Shown here piece by piece: positions 47,026-58,589 of a DNA stretch of 64,000 nt. The position numbers were made by a program, and so were the translations under genes. The stretch lies in the NCBI GenBank assembly GCA_019155205.2, contig JAHNZQ020000227.1, forward strand, positions 1,547,633-1,611,632, in the 5' to 3' direction. The first letter of the stretch is position 1. Each line of letters opens with the position of its first letter. Under the pieces are notes generated by a model. That model did not search any database. It was not told the origin of the DNA and saw nothing but the letters and a program-made list of their open reading frames with translations. This stretch comes from Gracilaria vermiculophylla (Eukaryota; Rhodophyta; Florideophyceae; Gracilariales; Gracilariaceae).

Positions 47026-48592
47026 CTAAAGATCCTGGACGTTCTTCTCCCATTCCGGCAGGAAGGCGGCTCTCATTTCCGGAGAAAGGATAGTACAATG
47101 TACTTGCTGTCGAGAAAAGCATATTCTACATGGCGATGGGTAGCTCCGAAGTTTTGCCAATCGGACACTCCTGTTGGATCCTGCCGAAGCGTACCAGGTA
47201 GGAGACGAGGGTGTCCTCGTCCTAGACTTTGCTACATGAGATGAGGCGTATGTGATAGCAAGGGCCTCTTGCTCTCTCTTGAGCGTGAGCTCGTCGACCT
47301 TCCCTGAAGTGCTAGAGTGAAACGTTAGGGTGGATGCCGGAGTGTTTCTTGAAGCCTTTGGTTTTTCCGAAAGTGGAGCGTGTCTGCGGCGAGCTGCACG
47401 GTGGATATCCCCATAGGATTCCACGAAACGTGCTAGCTCCGTATATGTAATTTTCGGGTGCGTTGTCAAGTGATTCCGCACCCTGGCGCGGATCGAGGGA
47501 AAGGAGTCCCTCGGCAAGCTACGACTTTAGCCCCCATTCAGAGTACACGTTTCTACACCGTTGGGCCTTCGCCGACAACTTCTGTGGGAACTCCGATTCG
47601 GACACTCACGTATTCTGCCTATAGGAGGTGACTTATTCATCAGAATCGGCTATCTCTTCATCCGTTGCGTACCTTCTAAGAAATGAATTCACCACCTCGA
47701 TGTACGTCGTAAAGATCTCCATTTCAGAATCATCCACAATAGTGCTCTCTCCCGTGAGGCGTAGCAGCAGCAATAAGGGCGCTTGACCTGTGAAGTAGCA
47801 CTGAAAGCATCGAACGGCGGCACATTCATAGACATCATTAGTATGACACGCCGAACGGAAACTTGTTAGAATATTCAACACCGAGATGGGGTTTTCACCT
47901 GAGAAAGAGTGCTTCTTCATTTAAATATTCATGCGGCGCTGAATCTTCGCAATTCATTTGGCGACCAACGCGTCGTAAACAGTTGAGCAATCATTCAATC
48001 AGTAGGTGTCATAATCCACCACCTTGGCGAAAAGGGGGTTAAGCAAAACAATAATCCTGATCCTTCTGCTTTTCTCCTTAGGTGGTATACTTTCCTCAAA
48101 GTTGGAGTTGTTGACAGATTCAGAATCTGAGCTTCTCTCCGAATTAGTGTCTCGCTTTCTGCTTTTCTCCCTCCGTTTCTTTCGAAGTCTTTCCACTAGG
48201 TGTTTAGGGGCAGTAATTCTTTCGACCAGCTCCTGTGAGAGCCAATCCGGAAGGCGCTGGGCCACGGACTCACGGAGGGAGTTAGCATCCAAGTGTTCTC
48301 GTCCCTGCAGCTCTTGAGGTGGCGGCTGCGATGCCATGTGCGATTCTTCAACCTCCACGGCGGCGTTCTGCAGAGGTGTCGCGGGGGATTCCGCTTGTCT
48401 CCAATCGTGGACTCTCGTATCGCGATTCCTGAAACGCTCCACAGAGGAGACAAGATTCCTAAGGATACTTTCTGGGTCCTCGAGTCTGACTGCCATCTCC
48501 TGGTGAGCGCTGCACGTGCTGCGCCCATCCACGGAGTCGGTTTCGTGAGGGTCCTGTAGAGTGGTTTTCTTTAGGGGTTCCGAGGGGTTCAT
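47026..48592 (-). pseudogene. E2 gag region
   Basis: An ATG at 48592 opens a 197-codon frame rich in charged residues with a helical middle (VAQRLPDWLSQELVERI) and a Lys/Arg-rich part. The same frame resumes at 47920-47633 with FTGQAPLLLLLRL and EMEIFTTYIEVVNSFLRRY, which look like a Gag capsid core. A frameshift leads to 47517-47026 (FPSIRARVRNHLTTHP and a Ser/Arg-rich nucleocapsid-like tail). The frame 46935-46690 may be its continuation. It is Gag by position and composition, and no zinc knuckle is evident. Confidence 0.6.
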
Positions 48593-48726
48593 ATATGAGT
48601 AGGTCGAGGATGATTTCCTTCCACTTCCGAATCCTTATAAGGAAGAATTCCTTTGTGGGGTTCCGATCGTTGCAAACTAATGAAACTTTTCTGTGGTCAC
48701 TCTTGTAATTTCTTTAGTAACTTACC

Positions 48727-48744
48727 TTCATAGTCGGTAGACCA
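48727..48744 (-). promoter_or_regulatory. Candidate primer binding site of E2
   Basis: On the - strand TGGTCTACCGACTATGAA starts two bases (AC) after the end of the 5' LTR. The primer tRNA is not identified. Confidence 0.5.
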
Positions 48745-48746
48745 GT

Positions 48747-49301
48747 TGTGGTACGATCAGTTCTCCTTCCTAGGTGGTAGCGCAAAACGTCCGTTAAAAG
48801 TTTCTGGTGACTCCGAAGGCGCACGTTTGTAAAAGTGGACTCCAGTAATAATGGTTGTGAGCCGGAGGAGTCCCGAGAGAGGGTCCGAAAGCACCAAGCG
48901 GAAAAGGGGGTTCACTGGGCGGACATTGGTTTTACAGGTGCTGCTATGAAGCAACCTGGGGATCGACGGCTTAGAAACCTGACGGCGTTCGACAAGAGTT
49001 TTCAAGCGGTAGACGTAGACGAAGACTCAAGGATTCTTGGTTTACTTCCTTCAGAGGTTATGATCGACCGGCACATTAAGTTCCGTCCCGGGAGCCCGTT
49101 TCGACAGGTCTCACTGCTATAATAATAACCAGCACCAATTAACGAAAATAAATCTATATTCCACATTTTTTTAGGAGTAAAGTTGCGTACGTGGGCCGAA
49201 TAATGCACCACGCAGCTGAGCTAATAAGATACGAACCCTCCTTAGGAATGTCCCGTCGTATAGCTACACGAAAATATCACCGTAGGATCCACTGTTTTAC
49301 A
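48747..49301 (-). repeat. 5' LTR of E2
   Basis: On the + strand it starts TGTGGTAC and ends TTTTACA, followed by target duplication CTTCG. It aligns with 40394-40949 and, inverted, with 126-678. Confidence 0.9.
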
Positions 49302-49306
49302 CTTCG

Positions 49307-50229
49307 GGTCCGTAGGCATCGCCAGGATGTGTACGTATTTGACAGAGCACCATGGTTTCATCACGAAACGGTTGGATACAAAGCGCTCATCGACCCAAAT
49401 GGGTATGATAGAAAACTTCTGGTTTGTCACGGCAGAGCTATGGTTGTCTCATTCGCCTACAGGATGCGTATCGCCGTTGAGCCACACTGTCTTGCCTGGT
49501 TTGGAATTGAGACTCTTGATCAAGCTCGGATATGCATGGCAGAGCTAGTGAATGACATTCTCGCTAGAAGTCGTTCTCCTGTCATAATTGTTTCCCAGCG
49601 AATACAACTTCGATCTCTCCAGGTACAGCACACCGAAAAGAATTTCGCCAACAATAATCAAATTTGCAATACTTTTTGTATCAAGGACGAGTAATAACCA
49701 TGTTATGAACGGATTGGAGTGTCCATGGTCGTCCCCAACCTTATAGTGCGTTTTCGTCATCACCATAACTCGACCCGGGGTACGGAGATTGCAGGACCGT
49801 ACCTGCAAACGACGCGAAGCCGAAAATTGGTCCGAAGTCGAGTCTGTCTGAGCCATTTCTCTTGATAGGATCGTGACTGGGGAATGAAGATTTATCCTCT
49901 CCCGCATCTTCGAGTCCGTCTCGGAAGATACCCCTCCCGATGGAGTGACTCTCCAAACTAGTTTATTGTATTCGTGAGGACGGCTGGCAGTGGTTTACCT
50001 CTTTTCGAAAAGGAAAGGTGGAGTCTGTTCAATTTGTGTACAGCAGAATTCTATAAATACTACTGACATGCTCGCAGGAAAGAAAGAGTCCGTTACGTAC
50101 AAACTTTAAGTTGTAGCTTTTTATGGAGTATATCAGGATGTCTAGAATGAGCTCTTTTGATATGGTTTTTTTGAAGATAACATGACTTTTAAGACTACAA
50201 AACAGTTCCATACAATTATTTATTCCCTT
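49307..50229. other. Sequence between E2 and a Tc1 relic
   Basis: A 168-codon + frame starts in the E2 LTR and runs to 49694. A 120-codon frame lies on the - strand. Neither has a recognisable domain, and both may be chance. Confidence 0.35.
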
Positions 50230-50569
50230 AATCGTACTACTTGCCTAAAAAAACGTGTTTTCCAACAAGATACCGCTGCAGTGCACACTTTTACAATGAT
50301 GAGAGATTGGCTCTCAGAGCTAGGCATCAATGCTCTGCAGTGGCCAGTGCGATAGCCGGATGTAAGTCAGATATGACATGTATTCGGTATATTGGCTAGA
50401 ATGGGCAGTGGCTATGGCAAGCATACTAAAACAATTTTTTGCTTTAAAACATTTTATTAAAAAATGCTCGAAAACTATCAATATTTCAAATTTGAAGTTT
50501 TGCAAATACTTGATGCATAAGCATTACATTAGGTTCAAACAGCAAAACAAAGCAAAATTCAATTATTGA
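50230..50569 (+). pseudogene. Tc1-like transposase C-terminal relic
   Basis: + strand translation gives VFQQDTAAVHTFTMM (compare FQQDNAPVH) with the second catalytic Asp. RDWLSELGINALQWPVR, a stop, and PDV in place of SPDLN follow. A C-terminal helix region similar to that of the 29.2-kb copy ends near 50569. N-terminal parts are absent. Confidence 0.7.
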
Positions 50570-51134
50570 ACAAGAGAGCAAACCGTATAAAATAAATTAT
50601 TTTGTGTTGTTTAAACGATTGGTCAACTTGACATTTATCAAAAACTGGTTTTGACAGTACTGCAGGACTAAAATCATTGATCTGCCTCAAAATGACAGGT
50701 ATTCTATGCTTTCCAATCAGACTTTACTTATAGCGTTGATGCAACTAAACATATTCGTTACTTATTCGACTGACGTAAAGTTCTCAAAAACGCTCAAACA
50801 ATAAACGTCCTCCATAGCACACCAACAATTATTCTGCATGCGCTTGAATTCTCCCAATTGTGAGTCAAAAGCAGCACCTGGTTAGAGAACTGTTATGAAA
50901 TATCGAACAAACCGTAGTATGTTTCATTCACGTGCCGTTCATCTGGACGTTGCAGAGTACATGGCCTATAACCACGTGTCAGTGGGTCTAGTATCATGTA
51001 TAAATCCCAATCGGGGTGTAGACTTAAATAGAATACGACAATATTCTTCCCAGAAAAAAAAGATATCTGGGCATTTTGGCAAGAAAAAAAGGTTCTCTTG
51101 CAAGAACTTCACCATGTCATTCACTTTGGGTAAT
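50570..51134. other. No recognisable gene
   Basis: This is AT-rich sequence to the left boundary of E3. It ends in ATAAA (51135-51139), the E3 target duplication. Confidence 0.4.
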
Positions 51135-51139
51135 ATAAA

Positions 51140-51395
51140 TGAAACGGACGTTTCAGCCGTTTACGAGTCGACGGCACGTTTTCTCCCCCGTCCCCTTCCC
51201 CGGTCGATTGGCGATGTCGAGCACCGACATCGGCCTTTTATAATGTTTGGAATAGCTTCCCTTTAAAACTACAACGCATTTATTGGCATTCTAGACGGAT
51301 CTAAAATATTCTAACCAGTAAAATTGCACTAAATGTACTTCGCTGCTGTGCTGGAAACATCCATGCCAGCACCGTAGCGCTGCATCTCTGTTACA
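51140..51395 (-). repeat. 3' LTR of E3
   Basis: The 256-bp copy is bounded by ATAAA on the left and the polypurine tract on the right. Confidence 0.95.
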
Positions 51396-51442
51396 CTATT
51401 CACCTCCCCCTTCTGTTGTCGACCTCGACAACATATACTTGA

Positions 51443-53174
51443 TTACCAAAGATTGGTAAGAATCTTGTGATTCTTGATATACTCGTAGAACCTGTCATTC
51501 AAAGTGCCATCATCATCAAAAAAGTCTTTTGTAGGCTGCCACTCGGCCTCATGAGTTGGATCCCCTTTCATCAACGTTAAGAACTGAAAACGTTTCTCTT
51601 TCTTACGATGCTTGAGAATAGATTTGACTTCGAACTCTTTTTCTCCGTTGCTTGTGATTGCTGGATCTGGCTTTTCAGGTATAACCTTTGTATTATCTTT
51701 TGGCTGTTCATGAAATGGTGTCGTATGTGAAACGTTTACAACATTGTGTATCTTGATATTGCCAAGAAACTCGAATTCAACAGCATTCTTTCCAACAAGT
51801 CTTTTGATCTTGAAAGGACCATACCTCTTTGCCGACAGCTCATCTGAAGCCTGAGACTTTGCATATGAGTCCTTGAACAAACTCTTTCTGATCCATAGTT
51901 TGTCACCATATTAATACAAATGAGGTTTGTACTTGAGACTCGATCTTGCACTTTGCGAAGCTTTCGCTATTTTGTACGCGTACTTAGCATCGTCAAGGCT
52001 CTCCTTGAGCATAGTTTTGAAATCTTTTATCTTAGCATTTGGCTCTAGGCTTGGTACCAGGGAATCTAGTGAAGACTTAGGATTGCAACCATGATCCATT
52101 TCAAATAGTGACATAGAGAGATACTCACTAATAATGGAGTTGTAAGCAAATTCAGCAGCTGGAAGTAGCTCATCCCAATTGCGTTGATAGTAGTTACAAT
52201 AAAATCGCAAGTATTTTTCTACCATACGGTTCATTATTTCAGAAGAACCGTCAGTCTGAGGATAGCGACTTCTTGACATCTTTACCTTAACCCCACATAG
52301 CTCCATCAGACGCTTCCAGAACTTCGAAGTGACTTTTGGATCTCTATCTGATACTATGCTATCCGGTAATCCATGCTTCTTGAATATATGAGCAAAGAAT
52401 GAATCTGTTACGTCCACAGCCGTATCATTTTCCTTTGAAGGTATAAAATGAATTCTTCGTGACAATCTATCAACCCACGTTGTGATACAATGAAAACCAT
52501 TTTTCGTTTTCGGCAAAGATACAATGAAGTCTGTAGCCAGTGAACCCCACCTGCGTTCTGGTATATCTAACGATGTTGGATCACCTAACTTCTTGCCTTT
52601 GTTATCTTTCTTCTGCTGACACTTGACACAGCCTTGCACGTACTTCTTATCATCACGGCTGTTATGTTTCCAATAGAACCCATTCAATCTTGACATCGTC
52701 TATAAGAATCCGAAATGCCCAGCTGTTTTCGCATCATGAGCGAGCTCCAAAATTTTAGGAATTGACTTTTGGGGTATACAAATCTTTCCGTTGTACATTA
52801 GTTTCTTGTTTGCCAAGTCAAAACTAGGGATGAGCTTTTGGAACTTTCTTGTAGCAACTTCGTCCTTCCATTTCTCGCCATTCATCACCTTGAGCAGAGG
52901 ACCAAAGAACTCGTCTTCTGAGTACCCATCAAGAACTTCGTTCACATCAAATTGAACCACTTCCATATTGTTGACTGAAGCATGAGGTGCTCGTGACAAT
53001 GTGTCTCCTAGCACATGAATCTTTACTGGTTTAATATTAATCGGAAAGATACCAAAGTTTCCAAAAGTCTCGATCCATCTAGCTTCTTTTCTGCTCAACT
53101 TGGGTTTGGTGAAGAAATGCTTCAGGATCTGATTATCTGTGAAGATTTCAAAACTTGATCCTTCAAGGTAACAG
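51443..53174 (-). pseudogene. E3 RNase H (3' part), integrase and chromodomain
   Basis: On the - strand the sequence leaves the insert at RCYLEGSSFEIFTDNQ, in the middle of RNase H, and continues through HVLGDTLSRAPH. The integrase zinc domain is split by one stop near 52697 (HDAKTAGHFG before it, CVKCQQKK after it). The catalytic core keeps all three acids, in LATDFIVSL, VSDRDPKV and SSEIMNRM. A stop at 51911 precedes the C-terminal barrel (ASDELSAKRYGPFKIKRLVG). A chromodomain (FEVKSILKHRKKEKRFQF, then DPTHEAEWQPTKDF) ends at 51443. Decay is limited to a few stops, in line with a fairly recent insertion. Confidence 0.92.
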
Positions 53175-53203
53175 CGTCTGTGTTCTCGAAATGCTAGATC
53201 ACC
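53175..53203 (+). repeat. Left terminal inverted repeat of the nested transposon
   Basis: It begins CGTCTGTGTTCTCG and carries TGCTAG 18 bases in. It pairs with 58561-58589 at 22 of 29 positions. Confidence 0.85.
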
Positions 53204-54676
53204 CTGCTAGAACGCAATGCGTGGAAATTAAAAACCAAAAAATCTGCAATTTTTGCAGTATGCGTTGGTTGCTCGGCATGCATTACCGATTTTTAGAAAA
53301 ACGACCTTCACCCCGCCCTCCCCAACATTCGTTGATTGCAGTTTTGTCCTAGTTTCTAGTTTAACGGCCATTGAATGTAAGTAGAAAAGAAGTTTACTCC
53401 CCTGCTCGTGGGGGTATGTTCGAGAACCCAACACGCGAACGGGAAAACTACAGCAGGATACTAATACTAACCCTTGCGCACACGGGTTCTGCGTCTGTCT
53501 CTTTGAAAGTTATCGCATAGAAGTACATCGCGCAGCTTTCGCAGATCTCAGACACCCTCCGCGCACCCATCCGGCTCCGCATCCCTCCAGCCCGCTTCCA
53601 CTCTTGCTCATGCATTGTCCACCACAGGCTCTCTTACCACAAACAAATTGTCAATTTGTGCTACTATTTGTCCCCTCCCGTACCCTCGATCACACAGAGC
53701 GATCACAGAATCGTTGAAACACCACCAACGAGTCGGCGCTGGACGCCGTGCGGCAGGTGCTCGCTGCGGGCTACGCGCCGCTGACGCGTTTGCCGTCATT
53801 GTCATGCGTGCATTCTCGTGCGCTCGCAGCCACGCGTGCGCCGTGATGCGCCCCATACTTGGTCCACATGCACCGCGCCAGTGTGCACGCGTTGCGCCAC
53901 CGCCACGGCTTGCGCTGCCTCTGCCTTACGCTACGCCGTGTTGGCGCGACACCTTGGGTCGCCGTCTTCGTCGCGCTCCGGTCCAAGCCGGATGCGAGAC
54001 CACCCCCACTTCCCCTCGTGCGCATCTACGAGAGCGCACCCGCTCTACGGCGGCTAAGCTACCTGTTGCGTTCTCCGCAATAGGTTTGCGTTTGTCTCCA
54101 CCCTTTACGGGCCTGTCGCCTTCACGCGCCGACCGCGCCATCTTCGTTCCATCCCTGCTTTGCCGCTTCACTCTAGTGGGAAAAGATCCCTGCCGGTGGC
54201 CACGGAGAGATCTACCCCGTCGAAAACGACCATCACCGACCCGCCTCAACCGCCGCGCGTCAGGCTGTCTTCCGCTCAGCGTCTGGTCTTTTCGGCCGGC
54301 GAAAGACCCACCCCCCGCAATGTGTTCCCACTTTGCCGCCTCCTTTTTGACATGGAGGACCCAGAACCGACGCTTTGAGGCTCTTCCTGCTTCACGTCAT
54401 GAGGCTCAGCTTGTACCGGTGGCTGTCGTCCTCTACCACAACTTTGATATTGTTGGCGGTGGTCGTAAAAGAAGGGAGCGAAGCATGTGAAGAGCTCAAA
54501 GCCGAGTTGCTGGAAGGCTTTTTGGCAGTTTCACGGTCTTACTTGAAGCGTCGTTCTTTTTCTTGAGTTGTTTTCAAAATCGCGGACCAATCTGCAGGTT
54601 TCCCTATCCCAATCACCCGGCCAGGAAACAGACCATCCGACACACCGAAGACCACTTAATTTTCATCTGTCATGCC
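53204..54676. other. Left part of the transposon cargo, unidentified
   Basis: A 291-codon + frame (53615-54490) and a 107-codon - frame (53926-54249) overlap. The Arg/Ala/Pro-rich composition suggests decayed GC-rich host DNA. No family was recognised on either strand. Confidence 0.4.
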
Positions 54677-56152
54677 TCACGCTTTAAAAGAGAAAAGCGT
54701 TCGAAGATATGAAAATGAAGCTGTGTGTGATCCCAGAAGAGCAGATAGTACCGCTTCTTGATAGGCGGAAGACTTATTCTTCGATGAAAGAGACTTTGAA
54801 TGACAGTCAGTCAACGCGGTTTGTGCATGAGATGCCTCGGATGCATTTCGTGCATGCACATCGCTTTGATCGCCGCGGACATGCGGGGCATCGGATGCAC
54901 TCGAAACCTGACGTTGGCCATTGGCAGGGTGTTTCTTTTCCTCGCGAAGAACTCGTTTTCGCTTCCAATCCTCCAATTCTTTCACAAATCGTGGCAGGTT
55001 CTGCTCATCATACTCCAAACACTCAATAACATCCGTGAAGTATTTTTCGTTCAACAGCACTTCCAGCACGCTATTGGCACCTAAGCGAAATAAGCAGCGA
55101 ATAAAAACGTTTACCACGCTTAGCAACCCGACGTCTTCACTGACTTCGGCTTTGCGAAATGTGTTACACAGCTATGAGATGAACTAGGACGATGAAACCA
55201 GTCGCGCAAACGCTTGACGAATGTTTTGATTCTCCATAACGTTGGAATGCATAATAAGATGCGCCAGCGTCATAAGTCCTTCGCGGTCGGGATCTAACAT
55301 ATCCAAAAGTATCTGTTCCACACCAGCAAGGTTGGTGGTGGTCGTTGGAGACACGTGCACAGGAATTTGGGAAGGTGAAAGAATCATGTAGCCCGCTCCC
55401 TCCTGGAATAGCACATCCTCAATTGCGTCCTGATTCCATGAGACATTGGGAACGGTGTCGCCAAACAAGCGCAGTTCATGAACGCCAATAGCAGTGGAAA
55501 CATCTGGAAAGCGAGCCGGCGACGTAGGCGCATGATGCGTTTCGCGTTCGTCGTTATCGGCGATGTTTGCATCGCCAGCACGCGCTTCACGCGGCTGAGA
55601 TGGGTGGGGATGCTCGGGGTGGAGAGATTGCGGCGACGATGACTGGTGTGCTGTCGCGGGCATCGTTGCGTCATTAGGTGTGGAGTGATGCAGCTCTTGG
55701 TGCGGTTGATGCGGTTGGTGGTGCTGCTGGTGATGGTGGTGCTGCTGCTGGTGGTGCTGCTGCTGGTGCTCTTGCTGCTGTGCGTCGCGAGGCGAATGCG
55801 ACTGGGGTTTGAGGTTTTCGAGCATGAGAATCTTGCGCCAAAACTTGGAGCATCCGTCCGCATCGGCGAAGGAGACAGCAACCTCAGTGGGGGATTTGGA
55901 GTCGGGAGAAGGTCGCTCATTCCACGACATGTTGTTCTGCTCCGGGCGGCGGTAGTATGCATCGGCGGGATACAGCTTGGAGGAGAGCAACAGGGAGCCG
56001 TTGGTCTCCGCCAGAACGCGCACAGTGAACAGGTTGGTGTGCAGGTCGGGGAGGCAGGTGAGAAAGCCACTTCCACGGTCGTCCTATTTGCCGTCATCAG
56101 TTAGAACGTAGAGCTTGACACGCCTCCCAGCGGCGGCCGTAGGGGTGGCCAT
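54677..56152 (-). pseudogene. PP4 regulatory subunit 3 (SMEK) fragment
   Basis: The - strand frame starts at ATG 56152 with RRVKLYVLTDDGK, then TAG (56084-56086) where the family has Trp, then DDRGSGFL. The EVH1-like N-terminal domain follows: VRVLAETNGSLLLSSKLYP, NNMSWNE, AVSFADADGCSKFW. A His/Gln-rich insertion comes next. The SMK-1 helical region follows the same frame through two stops near 55186 and 55174, with VVNVFIRCLFRLGANSVLEV and VIECLEYDEQ. It ends near 54677 in unrelated sequence, so about 490 codons are present where the family usually has 700-900. PP4R3 recruits substrates to protein phosphatase 4 in the nucleus. This copy is a captured, truncated pseudogene with an intact source gene expected elsewhere. 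Confidence 0.82.
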
Positions 56153-56841
56153 GAGGAAGCGCAAAACGCTGACATACGCTAAGCGCCCCCAGAAAAGTGC
56201 AGCGGCGCGCCGTGAGGCAGCGGGGCGTGCGAGAAAGCAAAGGGCGAAATGCGCGGGGAAGGAGGAGGGGCGGACGCAAGCGAGGACGGCACACGAGTGG
56301 GACACATGGGTGGGCGAGAGTTGACGAATTGTTGAGGCGGTGGAGCGGTGCGAGCGCGCTGGGGAGACAGCGGGTGCGGAGGGCAGAGGAACGCGCCGCG
56401 CGTAAAGCGAATCAAAGCGATGTCGAGCACTTGCGCACGCTGCTAACGCGCGCGTTTTTTTCTGTGATTGCTGCCCTCGCCGCCGCTATTTTCAAAAACT
56501 TTGGGCGCGCGTCTTCTGTGGCACCGGGCGCTGCGCACGTTGCCAGCGCGCGAGCCCACGGGCGCAACTGTGCCAGCATGTCGCTGCCGCCACAGCGCCG
56601 CAGACGCGTCCCTATCGCCGCTTCGACGAGCTCTTGTCCCACCGCGGTGCTTTCTCTCCCGTCCCGTCCCGCCTTGTCTACGCTCCCTGCTCCAAGTGGC
56701 TGCCTTCTCCTCCTCCTCCTCTTCACCTCCCCATACTTCTCCTTTTCGCCTCCCCCTCCTCTTCCGCCTCCTCCACCTCCTCCACATCATCCATCGTCCG
56801 GACTGCTTCTTATTTCAACACCACCTCTTTCCCATCCCCAG
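56153..56841. promoter_or_regulatory. Captured bidirectional intergenic region
   Basis: The 689 bp separate the divergent starts of the PP4R3 and MAP-kinase fragments. GC is high, and the half next to the kinase is strongly pyrimidine-rich (CCTCCTCC runs at 56700-56790). It is probably the shared promoter region of the source locus. Function at this site is unknown. Confidence 0.4.
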
Positions 56842-57219
56842 ATGTAGGTGGACACGGACGTAGAAACCGCCGAACACCACCACGCGCAGACGCAGCAACA
56901 ACCTCACCAGCCACCGCTCAATGGTGGTGTCATACAGCATTTCCCCGTACATTCTGCCGTCCCCGGCATACCTGCTCTTCTCAGGCTGTACTACATCACC
57001 GGCTTTGAGTTTGAATGCCCCCAACGTTGCACTGTAGATCGCGTGATCGGCCACGGCGCGTACGGAATGGTGTGCGCCACCATCGATCACGTCCGCAAGG
57101 AGATGGTCGCCATCAAGAGAATCAACGCCGTAACGCGAGACCTCATCGAGAGCAAACGCACGCTGCGCGACATGCTGCTGCTGGGGAGTACTTGCCGCAT
57201 GCGGCTGAAGGAGTACTGA
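56842..57219 (+). pseudogene. MAP kinase N-terminal fragment
   Basis: An ATG at 56842 is followed at once by TAG. The frame continues with a His/Gln-rich leader and then MAP-kinase sequence. This comprises YYITGFEFECPQRCTV, the glycine loop GHGAYGMVCA, the ATP-anchoring Lys in MVAIKRINA, and LIESKRTLRDMLLL, matching the helix C region (AKRTLREIKLL in the family). Homology ends at about 57177, before the catalytic loop, so no activity is possible. The fragment is head to head with PP4R3 and was probably captured together with it. Confidence 0.85.
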
Positions 57220-58560
57220 AAACAGCATGAGAAGCGGTGAAGATGTACCGCATGGAGTTTCCAAATGAAGGAGTGTGTGGAGGGGAACGACGGCAAGCTT
57301 GTGGTAACTCGGAGTTGAGAGCGACACTTGCTTTTTAAGGATACCGTCAACTGGAAAGCTTTACTTGGCAGTGAGGGAAGACTACTTTTTGAAGCATATG
57401 ACCAGGGGGCTTGGGTCTGTTTTGGATTGCTTTCTAGGTTCGTGCCATCCAAAGGGGGAATAGTTCGATCGACTAAAGAGCAGGCGTGTGGAGGAGCTGC
57501 CATTAGTGGGTGTGGAAGTAGAGGAGGAGGACGGGGCCGGAGAGGGAGAGGAGTGGGTGGAGTGAGAGAAGGGTTATGAACAGTGGTGGTATTTATTGGT
57601 TGGGGAGATGTGGCTTTGCCGTGGGGTCGCGGTAGAAGCGATTGAGGTAAAATTGATGGAAGCGCCAGTGGAGACGTGGGGTGAAGGGAGGAGTGGCGTA
57701 GTTCAGACGGACAATGTGAACAGCGCCGAGGATGGAGGATGCAGGGATGAGTCCGAACCATGGGGTGACATTATCGGGGTCGGATTGTATGGATATCTGA
57801 AAGGGATTAGTGGTGTGGTTGTGTTCATCGTCTGTTGCCCGTCTCAGGCTTATGTCTTTAAGAGTGAGGTCGACGCCGTCTTGAGGTGGGACTGCTTCAA
57901 AGAACTGGACGAAGGCAAACTCCTTTGGGTCTGGGTTAGGGGTGGTGGAGGAGTGATATGTGAAGCGAAGGAGTGAGATGAGCTCGTTTGTTGGGGGTGA
58001 AGCGATGCTTGCAACACCTCTGGTGCCTTTGAACGGCGGGGATGGTGCGGGCGGAGAAGGAGCTGTGCAGGTAGCAGCAGGTGGGCATTATGTAGAGTGG
58101 GAGGGATAATTGGAACCCAGTGTGGTGGAAGGGGGTGTCGAGGAGCGTAAGACTGCAGTATGGCTCGCGGGGAAGGGGAAGGAATATCGTAATGCACGGG
58201 ATGTAGAGTTGTGGGGTGGTCCGTGGAAATGGTGGGTTACCTGCGCGAGAAGTGAGAAAGTTAAACCAGATCGGCAGTGCCGGGAAACTGGGGCTACTAC
58301 CTATTTGATTTTCAGTCGAGCTAGGCACCCTGAATACTAGGTGTGTAGTCCTGTTTTTCGAATGGCGGAAACTGTGGAAAGTGAAGTTGAATCCCCTTTA
58401 TCTTTTCGGCCAGACAAAGATAATTGCAGTTGAGTGCTAGTTTTTCTTCCACAAAAAACTAACTATTTCGAATGCATGAAGATATTTTAGAAAATTTGCC
58501 TATCCAAAACTGAATACTTTCACCGGTTTTTTCGTCATTTCTGTACATTCTTTTTTGACC
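57220..58560. other. Right part of the transposon cargo, unidentified
   Basis: The + strand is G-rich and the - strand correspondingly Pro/Ser/His-rich. Frames include 57596-57976 (+, 126 codons) and 57087-57761 (-, 224 codons, overlapping the kinase). No homology was recognised. It does not continue the kinase. Confidence 0.4.
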
Positions 58561-58589
58561 GGTAAACTAGCAGTCCCGTAACACAGACG
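58561..58589 (-). repeat. Right terminal inverted repeat of the nested transposon
   Basis: Read on the - strand it begins CGTCTGTGTTACGG and carries TGCTAG at the same offset as the left end. Confidence 0.85.

Larger units (their letters stand above)
40394..49301 (-). mobile_element. E2: Ty3/gypsy chromovirus with internal deletion
   Basis: LTRs of 556 bp (40394-40949) and 555 bp (48747-49301) lie in the same orientation. The 5-bp flanks are identical, CTTCG at 40389-40393 and at 49302-49306, so both ends are intact. On the - strand the order is gag, protease, reverse transcriptase, part of RNase H, then the integrase C-terminal domain and chromodomain. The RNase H C-terminal half and the integrase zinc and catalytic core are missing. 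An open frame of the opposite strand lies between the chromodomain and the 3' LTR. Confidence 0.92.
53175..58589. mobile_element. Pack-type DNA transposon carrying host gene fragments
   Basis: The E3 reading frame jumps from ...YFLERFR to CYLEGSSF across this 5415-bp insert. The two ends are inverted repeats: both start CGTCTGTGTT, share TGCTAG at positions 18-23 and ACC at 27-29, and match at 22 of 29 positions. The flanks share AG (53173-53174 and 58590-58591), or AGC if the first base is counted as target. The interior is GC-richer than E3 and contains PP4R3 and MAP-kinase gene fragments but no recognisable transposase, so it would be non-autonomous. Gene capture of this kind is known as Pack-MULE or Pack-CACTA behaviour. 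The superfamily of this one is not identified. Confidence 0.85.

Noticed and set aside
57087..57761. 224-codon - strand frame over the MAP-kinase fragment
   Set aside because: It runs antisense to clear kinase motifs and is Ser/Pro/His/Leu-rich without a domain.
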